A stretch of DNA of 64,000 nucleotides, taken from NCBI GenBank assembly GCA_027037535.1, contig JALVZQ010000003.1:62001-126000 (forward strand), written 5' to 3'. Below, piece after piece: positions 25,307 through 33,415 of this stretch. Within the stretch, counting starts at the first letter, position 1, and every line of letters starts with the position of its first letter. Made by a program: the position numbers and the translations under genes. Source of the stretch: Acidilobaceae archaeon. GTDB lineage: Archaea; Thermoproteota; Thermoprotei_A; Sulfolobales; Acidilobaceae. A model generated the notes under the pieces. The model had not been told where the DNA came from and searched no databases. It saw nothing but the letters and a program-made list of their open reading frames with translations.

Positions 25307-25702
25307 TTATTTTTTCGTTGTAGCTTCTATAACGAGCATGGAGGAGTACTCGTAGAGTTTTTCGATATAGCTTTCAATCCGTTTGTGTTTCTTTGTATAG
25401 CAGGTTTCACAGTTTCCTTTTAGATCGCTAAGCAATGATGATATTATTACAGTTAATGTCCTTATCTTTTCTGATGTCTCAAGTAGTAGTGTTCTATACC
25501 GGAGGTTATCTTCTATTAGTTCTGAGGCTAGTGGGGATGTTTTAAGGTTCGCCGTCCAGTACTCGAAGCCTAGGCCTATTAGGGTTTCTATGGCATTGTT
25601 CGTGCCTTTTCCTGTATGTTTAATATAGTAGTCTACTAGTCTTGCAGTGTCTCTTGATAATGATATCTTCAGTCTTTTTTGTATTAATGAGTTCCATAAC
25701 AT
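25307..25702 (-). CDS. Hypothetical protein with RHH-like N-terminus
   Basis: A 131-residue protein. The first 50 residues (LKISLSRDTARLVDYYIKHT, then NNAIETLIGLGFEYW) have the strand-helix-helix look of a ribbon-helix-helix DNA-binding domain. The remainder is helical (LASELIEDNLRYRTLLLETS, RIESYIEKLYEYSSML) with a CETC pair near residue 98. A regulator is possible but not assured. GGAG lies seven bases before the ATG. The 237 bases upstream to tRNA-Met are AT-rich with no gene visible. Confidence 0.6.
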   Translation of the reverse strand: MLWNSLIQKRLKISLSRDTARLVDYYIKHTGKGTNNAIETLIGLGFEYWTANLKTSPLASELIEDNLRYRTLLLETSEKIRTLTVIISSLLSDLKGNCETCYTKKHKRIESYIEKLYEYSSMLVIEATTKK

Positions 25703-25940
25703 TACTATCTCCTCTATCCCTCTCCCTCAGTATATATGTAATGGTCTCGGACCTATTTATTTCTGTTGTATATTATTTTAACAATAAGTATTTTTAATAT
25801 ATTTATGTAAATTACATAAAGTATATAAAATATAAAATACTGAAAAAAGTCCAATTAAACTAACAATATTAAATTCTTTCTAAACTCAGTAGTGTCATCT
25901 CTAAGAAATAATAGTGAGATTTTGTAGGGGGCCTGGAGAG

Positions 25941-26071
25941 TGGTGCCGCCGCCGGGATTTGAACCCGGGACCTCCGGATCTCTCAGGCCCCCGGATTACC
26001 GACTCCGGAACCTGCAGGAACGCTGCAGGCCGTATGAGTCCGGCGCTCTGCCAAGGCTGAGCTACGGCGGC
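25941..26071 (-). tRNA. Elongator tRNA-Met (CAT) with 53-base intron
   Basis: The acceptor GCCGCCG pairs with CGGCGGC; the anticodon stem is CCGGA/TCCGG; the loop is CTCATA plus A, giving CAT; the T arm is CCGGG-TTCAAAT-CCCGG; CCA is encoded. A 53-base insertion follows position 37, containing a strong CCTGCAG/CTGCAGG hairpin. Removing it gives a 78-base tRNA. The stem sequences match elongator rather than initiator tRNA-Met. Confidence 0.9.
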
Positions 26072-26100
26072 ATGCCTTGTATCGTATATTATTGTAGGGG

Positions 26101-26304
26101 TTATTTAGGTTGTCTGTTGGCTTCGAGCTCCTCTAGAATTTTATTTAGTGCGTATCGTATTAGCTCGCTTCTACTCATTCCCATTTTTCGGGCCAGCTTG
26201 TCAACTTGTTCTAGCTCGCTTGGTGTTATCTTGAAAGTTACAACTCTTAGTCTCTCGTAAAGTGTTTGCTCCGGACTTACTAATACTAGGTGTGTGATCT
26301 GCAT
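26101..26304 (-). CDS. Ribbon-helix-helix (CopG/Arc-type) regulator
   Basis: A 67-residue protein. RVVTFKITPSELEQVDKLAR followed by GMSRSELIRYALNKILEELE is a complete RHH fold: one strand that reads DNA, then two helices. Such proteins dimerise and repress nearby promoters or act as antitoxins; no toxin gene is adjacent. GGTG lies seven bases before the ATG. About 16 N-terminal residues precede the strand. Confidence 0.8.
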   Translation of the reverse strand: MQITHLVLVSPEQTLYERLRVVTFKITPSELEQVDKLARKMGMSRSELIRYALNKILEELEANRQPK

Positions 26305-26434
26305 GCTGTTTCACCGGTATTACTCTATAATATCGAATAGTGTATTTGAGAAAGTAGAGATATGATTAACGTGGAGAGAGGTCGGGGTAACTAATACGTC
26401 TCTAACCGGATATATTATAACAAGGGAAAACCCA

Positions 26435-27220
26435 TTAATCTGCAAGCTGTATGTTCACGAGATGGAACACAAATGTGTTTATATATTGCGGCATTGCTAT
26501 ATCCACGACAATAGTATTTGCAACTGCAAGGCCATTATAATCAACAAGTACGAACTCATATAATGGATAAGTCCACATGTTAATAGGAGTACCTCTCCTA
26601 ACAAGCCTCACTAATAGAGCATCAGTCTCTTCTCCTAGGAATAGGGTTTTCGCGTAAGAAACCTGGACATCCATGACTCCAAGCGTGTAGTTTCTAGGCT
26701 TTATAAGACTAGCATAATAGTCCCAGTTTATATCGTTCGCCTTTCCTACATAACATATCATGTAAATAGGAGCGATACCGGGAAATGGTTCGGCTCCAGT
26801 AATACCCACTGTCTCATTATAAGTCATGTTAAGGCTAGTATAGAATTTATCCTCGAAGAGATATATATTGTTACCACTAGCGTTAATACTAGTATTAGTA
26901 TCAAGATAAGTTATGCTAAAGGATTCGAGCCGCGTTCCATAAGTATATGAGGCTTTTGCAATGAGTGTGTTATTGCCATAATATTCGATTGTTCCAGATC
27001 TAGTTGTAGGATCATTATACACCTTGACGAGATAGAAGTTACCCTCTTTGTCAGTTATATTGTACTCAAGGTATTTTACCCGGTCAAGAACATTGCTCAC
27101 AGCTGTACACTCCTTAACATCCCTTAAGGGAGCAAGGCTCTTATGGTATAAGACGACGCCAGTCACTCCGAGTATGACCATCAATATGAACAATGAAGCA
27201 ATTATCAGCTTTGCATTCAT
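26435..27220 (-). CDS. Membrane-anchored extracytoplasmic protein, unknown
   Basis: A 261-residue protein that starts with a short basic stretch and one hydrophobic helix (residues 4-25, LIIASLFILMVILGVTGVVL), then a beta-rich outer domain with several N-x-S/T sites (NITD, NNTL, NTSI, NASG, NMTY). It contains two cysteines spaced about 100 residues apart (ECTAV and MICYV), possibly a disulfide. No family is recognised. GAGGTG lies ten bases upstream of the ATG. Confidence 0.68.
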   Translation of the reverse strand: MNAKLIIASLFILMVILGVTGVVLYHKSLAPLRDVKECTAVSNVLDRVKYLEYNITDKEGNFYLVKVYNDPTTRSGTIEYYGNNTLIAKASYTYGTRLESFSITYLDTNTSINASGNNIYLFEDKFYTSLNMTYNETVGITGAEPFPGIAPIYMICYVGKANDINWDYYASLIKPRNYTLGVMDVQVSYAKTLFLGEETDALLVRLVRRGTPINMWTYPLYEFVLVDYNGLAVANTIVVDIAMPQYINTFVFHLVNIQLAD

Positions 27221-27350
27221 GACCTGTCTACACCTCTTCTATTTATCAACTAGCTATACGCATACCGCTTATACACGCGCCTTGTAAGGGTTCGTAGTAG
27301 ATAGTAGGATTTAAATCCAATTGTCTATGACACTCGATGTGGTGAAGAGG

Positions 27351-27617
27351 ATGACGCTCGGCCTAGACAAGGGAACAAACGCGCATGGACATGTAGGATG
27401 GGTAACTGTAAGATGCCGTGTATGCGGTAGATACCTAAGCCTAACCGGGCAACAACCAGGCTCGGTGAGAAAAATAGAAGTAGTATACTACTGTCCACAC
27501 TGTGCCAGAGACTATGGAGCATATTTCTGTGCAGCAGATGCAAGAATGGTAAAATATAAGTGTCCATTCTGCGGCAGAGACTTAAAAATAGCGACACCAA
27601 TATTCCAGGAAGAGTAG
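27351..27617 (+). CDS. Zinc-ribbon protein with two CxxC pairs and more
   Basis: An 88-residue protein with CRVCGRYL, YYCPHCARDYGAYFC and KCPFCGRDLK: three CxxC knuckles plus one single cysteine, enough for two zinc sites. A glycine/basic N-terminus precedes them. The function is unknown; such small zinc-ribbon proteins often bind nucleic acid or a larger complex. ATG 27351 follows GGTGAAGAGG; TTG 27321 and ATG 27327 are in frame but lie too near the TATA-like TTTAAA at 27311. It leads a three-gene set ending in dph6. Confidence 0.7.
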   Translation: MTLGLDKGTNAHGHVGWVTVRCRVCGRYLSLTGQQPGSVRKIEVVYYCPHCARDYGAYFCAADARMVKYKCPFCGRDLKIATPIFQEE

Positions 27618-27639
27618 CTCTAGGAGCCGGACAACTACA

Positions 27640-27981
27640 ATGAAAGAAAAACCATTGACAAGAGAAGAATACTTTACTAGGCATGAAAGAGCCGTCATAA
27701 TAGAAGTAGACGGTGCTATACTCTACTCTATAGATACATATCTCCTTATCGAAATCCCCCAACTACCTATAGAGCCCCTTGCATGCATAGAGCAAGGAGA
27801 CGTCAAGCTATGCTATTATCAGCTAACAGATAATTGTCAAGCAGTAATATTAGCAACAGGTAACGGCGAAAAATACGAGGTAATAAACTATAGAGTCAAA
27901 CTACAAAACCCAATACAAGACATAGCATCCTTCAAAAAGAGGTGCGACGAAACAATACGAGAAATTATAGGAAAAAGGTGA
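27640..27981 (+). CDS. Hypothetical protein between zinc-ribbon and dph6 genes
   Basis: A 113-residue protein with no recognised family. Beta strands dominate the centre (RAVIIEVDGAILYSIDTYLL, DVKLCYYQL, QAVILATG), followed by a C-terminal helix (DIASFKKRCDETIREIIG). It follows the zinc-ribbon gene by 22 bases and precedes dph6 by 10, so the three are probably one transcript. Confidence 0.6.
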   Translation: MKEKPLTREEYFTRHERAVIIEVDGAILYSIDTYLLIEIPQLPIEPLACIEQGDVKLCYYQLTDNCQAVILATGNGEKYEVINYRVKLQNPIQDIASFKKRCDETIREIIGKR

Positions 27982-27991
27982 AAAATCAGAC

Positions 27992-28711
27992 ATGAAGAAA
28001 TTCTGTAGTCTTCTAAGCGGTGGAAAAGACAGTAACTATGCATTATATAGAGCACTCGAAAACGGCTGGGAACCATCCTGTATACTATCGATAAGACCAC
28101 GCCAAGACTATAGCTGGATGTTCCACACGCCTCTTGTTGACTACACTATACTACAGGCCGAAGCAATGGGTCTCAGAGAGAGACTCGTGGTAGCCGAGGT
28201 CTCTGGAGAAAAGGAAAAAGAAGTAGAAGAACTACTCAACATACTAAAACATCTCAAAAAAGAATACGACTATGATACTATAGTAGTAGGGGCTCTAGCC
28301 AGCAGATACCAGTACGAGAGGATAAAACGTATATCCGAAGAAACCGATACGGAAGTATATGCTCCAGCATGGCAAATGGATCCGGTAGAATACATGAAAC
28401 TCCTAGTAAACAAGGGGTTCATCTTCATAATAACTCGAATAAGCACATATGGCTTAAAGCCGGAGATTCTGGGTAGACCTATTACCTCGGACTTACTTGA
28501 TAAGATTCTCGATTCTTCAAAAAAGTATGGTTTCCACCCAGCATTCGAAGGAGGGGAAGCAGAAACTCTAGTTGTAGACGCACCACATTACAGGAAAAAA
28601 CTATGCCTAAAGGGCTCACGTGAGAGGAGGGGACCCTACAACTATGATCTCCGGGTAGAGAAAATCTGGCTTGCAGAGAAAGACACAGCAGATTGTATAA
28701 TAATAGACTAA
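27992..28711 (+). CDS. dph6: Diphthine-ammonia ligase family protein (Dph6)
   Basis: A 239-residue PP-loop ATPase. LLSGGKDSNYAL at residues 7-18 is the PP-loop; FEGGEAETLVVDAP near 189 is the family-specific E-G-G-E-x-E-T motif. Dph6 completes diphthamide on elongation factor 2 by amidating diphthine with ammonia and ATP. Length fits archaeal members. The assignment rests on both motifs. It follows two small genes in the same orientation. Confidence 0.9.
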   Translation: MKKFCSLLSGGKDSNYALYRALENGWEPSCILSIRPRQDYSWMFHTPLVDYTILQAEAMGLRERLVVAEVSGEKEKEVEELLNILKHLKKEYDYDTIVVGALASRYQYERIKRISEETDTEVYAPAWQMDPVEYMKLLVNKGFIFIITRISTYGLKPEILGRPITSDLLDKILDSSKKYGFHPAFEGGEAETLVVDAPHYRKKLCLKGSRERRGPYNYDLRVEKIWLAEKDTADCIIID

Positions 28712-28722
28712 AGAAGATACCC

Positions 28723-29478
28723 TTAGCCGTAGAGTAGTCTCTCACTATTCAACGAGGCATGAGAGAGAACAATATCTACGGATACCTTCTTTAGAGACGC
28801 GATTTCCTCTATTGTTCCTTGTATCATTATGGGAGATAATCTGAGACCTCTATAATTGTAGGGTCCGTCGCTTTCAAAAACCATATGTTCGAGAGGCGTA
28901 TATTCCGCTACCCTGCGATGTTTCGTCTGAATCTTCAAGGCCGGGTTTATACTTATGTAGTAGCCTGACGATATAATCTCGTCTATTAGATTCAAAGGTC
29001 CTGTATACCAGTGGAACATGGCCTTCCCAACACCTACTTGGACCATTAACTTCAAAGCTTCTCTCCACGCATACGGACTGTGTACGGTTACATAGGCGTC
29101 TAGTTCTTTGGCGACTTGGAGAAACCTGGTAAATATGGCTTGTTGTGCCGGCCACGTGTTGGGATCAACGAATTTTTTGTCGAGACCTACCTCGCCTATA
29201 CAGTGTATGCCATACTTATAGGCTTGACGGATAACTTCGTCTACCTCTTGGAGGCTCCGTTTTCCTATATTCCAGGGATGGAAGCCTGCACATGGGATTA
29301 TTTTTTCCGGGAAGAGGTCGTAGAGCTCTAGGGTTTTATAGAAGCTCTCGAGATCATCCGAAACGGCCACTATTCTAAGGTTTGAAGCGTTCTCGAGGAT
29401 ATCCGCTATTTCACCGGTATCGAATTCGTATGCGTGACAATGCATATCATATATCTTGGTTATCGGTGCTAGCCGCAC
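28723..29478 (-). CDS. TatD-family metal-dependent hydrolase
   Basis: A 251-residue amidohydrolase-fold protein. YDMHCHAYEF (near residue 10) gives the H-x-H metal site; PCAGFHPWNI (near 62), CIGEVGLDKKF (the glutamate, near 97), VTVHSPYAW (near 131), KAMFHWYTGP (near 155) and FESDGPYNYRG (the aspartate, near 206) follow in TatD order. TatD enzymes are DNases/phosphoesterases; this form diverges from E. coli TatD. The GTG start has AGGTG upstream and keeps the first strand. It overlaps the end of the upstream membrane-protein gene by 32 bases. Confidence 0.83.
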   Translation of the reverse strand: MRLAPITKIYDMHCHAYEFDTGEIADILENASNLRIVAVSDDLESFYKTLELYDLFPEKIIPCAGFHPWNIGKRSLQEVDEVIRQAYKYGIHCIGEVGLDKKFVDPNTWPAQQAIFTRFLQVAKELDAYVTVHSPYAWREALKLMVQVGVGKAMFHWYTGPLNLIDEIISSGYYISINPALKIQTKHRRVAEYTPLEHMVFESDGPYNYRGLRLSPIMIQGTIEEIASLKKVSVDIVLSHASLNSERLLYG

Positions 29479-30472
29479 AGTCTTTCACCTCTCTAACAAG
29501 GGCCTGTTCTATATAGTTGCGCACAGACTTTATAGCGACCAGTATAACTGCCCCAGGTAATATGCTGAAAAGAAGGAAGACCACCCTCCATACCACTAAG
29601 CTATAACTACTCATAATGTCGGAGAGCCCGTACTCGAAGAAAACACTTCCACCCGGAGTAGGACTCATCGTGAGGACATACGAGGCTTCTAATAGTATGA
29701 ATGCTTTTATCAAGAAGACCGGATCAACTAGGGAGAAATGCCCTGTGAGGACAATATAGAGAGCATATGCTTCTATCACATGAGAGATAAGCGTCACTGT
29801 TATAGTGGGTAAGAGAATCCTTGTACTCGTACTGCTTTTTATGGCGCTAAGAAACAGTTTTCGCTGGCCCGAAACATAGCAGATGAGTTCCTCGGGAGCA
29901 TTTATCCGTCTGAGAAAGCCCTCTATCCTATCAGTACTCGCATAGCCTATCCCGCCTATCCACATGCCCAGAATAAATAATGCGACTAGAACAGAGAGCC
30001 AGGAATCGGGGAGAAGCGGGATCAATAATAGTAGTGAGAAGAATACAGGTATAAAGCTATCAAGGATACTCTCATAGACGCTTAACCCGAAGCTATTACC
30101 CGGAGAGAGCCCTGTATACGCAGATATTATAATTGCACGCGTCGGAGTTGCCCCGGCATAGGCGGGGGTCAGTACGCCAACGAATCTCCCAGATATCCTG
30201 GCTAATAAACTGTCCTTGACAGGGATCCTGAATCCTAGGAGCCTGCCTATGAGGGTCAGTCTCCATGATTTAACTATCTCGGCGATAAACAGAATGCTGA
30301 ACGACGCCAATAGTACATTAAGCCTTATGCTTAGCAATATATCGAGAAGGTTTCCTGGACCGCCCACAATATGCATCAGGGATCCAGCGGACAACACCGA
30401 GAGTAACAATAGACCGATAAGCAGTTTTTTCCAGGCTCTTTTGGCACGGTCTCTATCAATAGAGAGATTCAT
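29447..30472 (-). CDS. UPF0104 / lysylphosphatidylglycerol-synthase-TM family membrane protein
   Basis: A membrane protein of 341 residues with about eight helices. GRFVGVLTPAYAGATPTRAI (about residue 110) and LTMSPTPGGSVFFEYGL (about 285) are the hallmark segments of the UPF0104/YbhN/AglD-type family, thought to move lipid-linked or lipid substrates. A role in glycolipid handling at the surface is inferred. ATG 30472 follows GGTGATGGGGG; a GTG at 30541 would add 23 weakly supported residues. The 300 bases upstream (30473-30773) contain no other gene I can support. Confidence 0.82.
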   Translation of the reverse strand: MNLSIDRDRAKRAWKKLLIGLLLLSVLSAGSLMHIVGGPGNLLDILLSIRLNVLLASFSILFIAEIVKSWRLTLIGRLLGFRIPVKDSLLARISGRFVGVLTPAYAGATPTRAIIISAYTGLSPGNSFGLSVYESILDSFIPVFFSLLLLIPLLPDSWLSVLVALFILGMWIGGIGYASTDRIEGFLRRINAPEELICYVSGQRKLFLSAIKSSTSTRILLPTITVTLISHVIEAYALYIVLTGHFSLVDPVFLIKAFILLEASYVLTMSPTPGGSVFFEYGLSDIMSSYSLVVWRVVFLLFSILPGAVILVAIKSVRNYIEQALVREVKDCAASTDNQDI

Positions 30473-30773
30473 ACCCCCATCACCGTAATGCTCGTTCGTA
30501 GTTCGGGCGTTCCCACTTGTGTCCAATGCTTCCCTATCCACCGCTGTAATCGTTGGCGTTCAATGATTTTCTTCACCTATTTCGCAGGCAATGGTCGGTC
30601 GATGGCCAAAGCTATAATGTGGGCGCTTGTAGTAATTATTATATGTATATGAGTATGTTATAGTCCCAGAACATGTTTATGCCTTTACAAGCTAGAATTA
30701 CGCGAAGAAATACTTTGCCACGGGAAAAACCAGGGATTGCCCATGTAACTGCATTAAAATAGCGGCCGCGAAG

Positions 30774-31046
30774 TTACTCTTCTTTCTTTACCTCGCGGTG
30801 CTGTGCTTCCAACACGTTGAATACTACCTGTGCTAGGTGCTCGGGCTTCGTGTAGTACTTGTCGTACATGTATTTCTTACCGGCAAACGATATCTCGATA
30901 TTTTCACCTGTGTCTCTAATAGTCATATATATCTGTCCGCCCTTGATTAGGCTAAAGCTGCTTTTTCCTCTTGGTAGTATCTTGAGACCGTATTTCGCGG
31001 CCTCGGGCTTGACCATGCTCTTGACTTGATCTAGGTACTCGGACAC
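30774..31046 (-). CDS. Small hypothetical protein
   Basis: A 90-residue acidic/basic soluble protein with an N-terminal helix (EYLDQVKSMVKPEAAKYG), a beta sheet (SSFSLIKGGQIYMTIRD, NIEISFAGKKYMYDKYY) and a C-terminal helix (EHLAQVVFNVLEAQHREV). Not recognised. The GTG start has GGTGAAA seven bases upstream. It is divergent from the hydroxyacyl-CoA dehydrogenase fusion gene and may share its promoter region. Confidence 0.68.
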   Translation of the reverse strand: MSEYLDQVKSMVKPEAAKYGLKILPRGKSSFSLIKGGQIYMTIRDTGENIEISFAGKKYMYDKYYTKPEHLAQVVFNVLEAQHREVKKEE

Positions 31047-31227
31047 ACTATTTCACCGCATTAACGGGGGCTTGCTCGACTGTTTTAAAGCTATCTATAC
31101 AACTTGTATTATTACTATAAGGACAGCGCAGGGATATTATTCCCTAAATACTCCAAATATAATTGACGATAGACAATCCCTCCTAAGCATCCAAGGGGAA
31201 AGCCCAGACAGAGGGGTGTTAGTAGAA

Positions 31228-33249
31228 ATGGCAGGACTCGAGAACATAAAGACAATAACCGTTGTCGGAGCAGGCACTATGGGTCATGGAATAGCCGAGG
31301 TAGCAGCAATAGCCGGCTATAACGTGTACCTAGTAGACATAAAGCAAGAGTTCCTCGACAACGCAGTTGAAAAAATCAAGTGGAGCCTCAAAAAACTATA
31401 CGAGAAAGGCGTGGTAAGAGAACCTGTAGAAACAGTTCTCTCAAGGATAAAGACCGTTGTAAACTTGAATCCAGACGGTTCATATACAGAGGAGTTCGCG
31501 AAGGTATTGAAGGAAACAGACTTCATGATAGAGGCTATTATCGAGCGACTAGACATAAAACAGAAGCTCTTCGCATTCGCAGACGAGCACGCTCCCGAGC
31601 ACGCAATCCTAGCAACAAACACGAGCAGCCTCCCCATAACCGAAATAGCCGCCGCCACCAAGAGGCCTGAGAAAGTCGTAGGAATGCACTTCTTCAACCC
31701 ACCGCCACTAATGCCACTAGTGGAAGTAATAAAGGGCGAGAAGACAAGCGACGAAACCGTAGAAATAACTGTTGCACTATCGAAGAAGTTCGGTAAACAA
31801 CCAGTAGTAGTAAAGAAAGACGTACCGGGATTCATAGTAAACAGGATCCTGGGAAGATTCATCAACACAGCATGCAATCTAGTAGCCAAGGGTAAAGCTA
31901 CAATCGAGGAAGTAGACGCCACAGTAAAGTACGTGCTAGGACTACCAATGGGCATCTTCGAGCTATCCGACTACAGCGGAATAGACGTATTCTACTACGT
32001 GTTCCAAGCAATGGCCGAGAGAGGATTCAAGACAACGCCATGCCCGCTCCTAAAGGAGAAATTCGAGAAGAAAGAGTTCGGAATGAAGACAGGCAAAGGA
32101 TTCTACACGTATCCAGCACCAGGAAAATACGCTAGACCAAACATACCCAAAGACCTCGCAGGCAAAGTAGACCCAGTACTCTTACTAGCACCAGCAGTAA
32201 ACGAGGCAGCATGGCTCCTCGAGAACGACGTGGCCACAAAAGAAGATATTGACAAGGCAGTAAAACTAGGACTAGGATGGCCCAAGGGAGTACTAGAATT
32301 CGCTGACGAGTACGGAATCGACAAAATAGTAGAGGCTCTCAAAAAGCTAAAAGAAGAACTAGGCTTAGAAGAGATGGAGCCACAGCCACTACTCCTCAAA
32401 ATGGTGGAAGAAGGAAAACTAGGCCGCAAGACAGGCAAAGGCTTCTACGAGTATGGAGAAGTAGAAGAGATAAAGAAGAAGAACCTTGTAATAAGGATCG
32501 AGAAGCCAATAGCATGGATAGTCCTCAACAGGCCAAAGAGACTAAACGCGCTAAGCCCAGAGCTACTCAAAGAGCTAGGAGAGGCTCTCGACGAGCTAGA
32601 AGACAACAATGACGTAAGAGTAGTAATACTCAAGGGAGAAGGAAGAGCATTTAGTGCCGGAGCAGACGTAACAGCATTCGCAGGAGTAACCCCAATGGAC
32701 ATAGCAAAGTTCTCCAGGAGATTCCAGGAGCTAACTCTAAAGATGCAGTTCTACACAAAGCCAATCATAGCAGCACTACACGGCTACGTACTAGGAGGCG
32801 GACTCGAGATAGCAATGAGCACTGACATAAGGATAGCCGCCGAAGGAACAATGTTCGGACAACCAGAGATAAACCTAGGATTCATACCTGGCGCAGGAGG
32901 AACACAGAGACTACCCAGACTAGTAGGACGCGGACAGGCAAAGCTACTAATATTCTCGGGAGACATGATACCGGCAGACGAAGCACTAAGGATAGGACTC
33001 GTAGAGAAAGTAGTACCTCCAGAGAGACTAGAACAAGAAGCGAGAGCACTAGCACTCAAACTAGCAGAGAAGCCACCGCTGGCACTAATGGCCGCGAAAT
33101 ACGCCGTAGAATACGGACTAGAATCCAATATCTGGGCAGGACTCAGCCTAGAAGCACACCTATTCGGACTACTCTTCAGCACAGAAGACGTCATCGAGGG
33201 AGTAACAGCATTCCTAGAAAAGAGAAAGCCAAAGTTCAAAGGAAGGTAA
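31228..33249 (+). CDS. 3-Hydroxyacyl-CoA dehydrogenase / enoyl-CoA hydratase fusion
   Basis: A 673-residue bifunctional cytosolic enzyme. Residues 1-400 form the NAD-dependent dehydrogenase: VVGAGTMGHGIAE Rossmann loop (near 12), VVGMHFFNPPPLMPLVE with the catalytic histidine (near 150), and two C-terminal dimer domains with GRKTGKGFYEY-type motifs. Residues 418-673 are a crotonase: GRAFSAGADVTAFAG (near 470) and PEINLGFIPGAGGTQRLP (near 545). The order dehydrogenase-hydratase is that of the archaeal crotonyl-CoA hydratase/3-hydroxybutyryl-CoA dehydrogenase used in the dicarboxylate/4-hydroxybutyrate cycle of Desulfurococcales; fatty-acid breakdown is the alternative. ATG 31228 follows GGGGTG; the frame is open further up without support. 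Codon use suggests high expression. Confidence 0.92.
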   Translation: MAGLENIKTITVVGAGTMGHGIAEVAAIAGYNVYLVDIKQEFLDNAVEKIKWSLKKLYEKGVVREPVETVLSRIKTVVNLNPDGSYTEEFAKVLKETDFMIEAIIERLDIKQKLFAFADEHAPEHAILATNTSSLPITEIAAATKRPEKVVGMHFFNPPPLMPLVEVIKGEKTSDETVEITVALSKKFGKQPVVVKKDVPGFIVNRILGRFINTACNLVAKGKATIEEVDATVKYVLGLPMGIFELSDYSGIDVFYYVFQAMAERGFKTTPCPLLKEKFEKKEFGMKTGKGFYTYPAPGKYARPNIPKDLAGKVDPVLLLAPAVNEAAWLLENDVATKEDIDKAVKLGLGWPKGVLEFADEYGIDKIVEALKKLKEELGLEEMEPQPLLLKMVEEGKLGRKTGKGFYEYGEVEEIKKKNLVIRIEKPIAWIVLNRPKRLNALSPELLKELGEALDELEDNNDVRVVILKGEGRAFSAGADVTAFAGVTPMDIAKFSRRFQELTLKMQFYTKPIIAALHGYVLGGGLEIAMSTDIRIAAEGTMFGQPEINLGFIPGAGGTQRLPRLVGRGQAKLLIFSGDMIPADEALRIGLVEKVVPPERLEQEARALALKLAEKPPLALMAAKYAVEYGLESNIWAGLSLEAHLFGLLFSTEDVIEGVTAFLEKRKPKFKGR

Positions 33250-33259
33250 ATAACCGGCT

Positions 33260-33272
33260 ACCCTTTTTCCCC
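33260..33272 (+). terminator. Pyrimidine-rich terminator-like motif
   Basis: ACCCTTTTTCCCC begins 11 bases past the fusion-gene stop and is identical to the 13 bases after the S-layer gene at 17505-17517. Confidence 0.5.
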
Positions 33273-33415
33273 ATAAACTATATTGACTTCGACCAGGATT
33301 CTGCCCTGCCCTAGCACATACCCGTAACGCCGAGTATTTACAGAATAGCAGTAATAATAATCACTGCTAGAATAAATCTAGATAAAGGGATACGCGTACA
33401 GCAGGAGATGACGTC

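Noticed and set aside
25940-26260. Plus-strand reading frame beginning MVPPPGFEPGTSG
   Set aside because: This is the familiar translation of the antisense of a tRNA; the bases are the tRNA-Met gene with its intron, and the rest is opposite the RHH gene.
26435-27220. Type IV pilin-like reading of the membrane-anchored protein
   Set aside because: Its N-terminus lacks the glycine cleavage site and the glutamate at +5 of class III signals; it looks like a simple anchored outer domain.
31072-31227. Upstream extension of the dehydrogenase/hydratase fusion
   Set aside because: The frame is open but the extension has no homology pattern, while ATG 31228 has GGGGTG and begins the conserved Rossmann strand.
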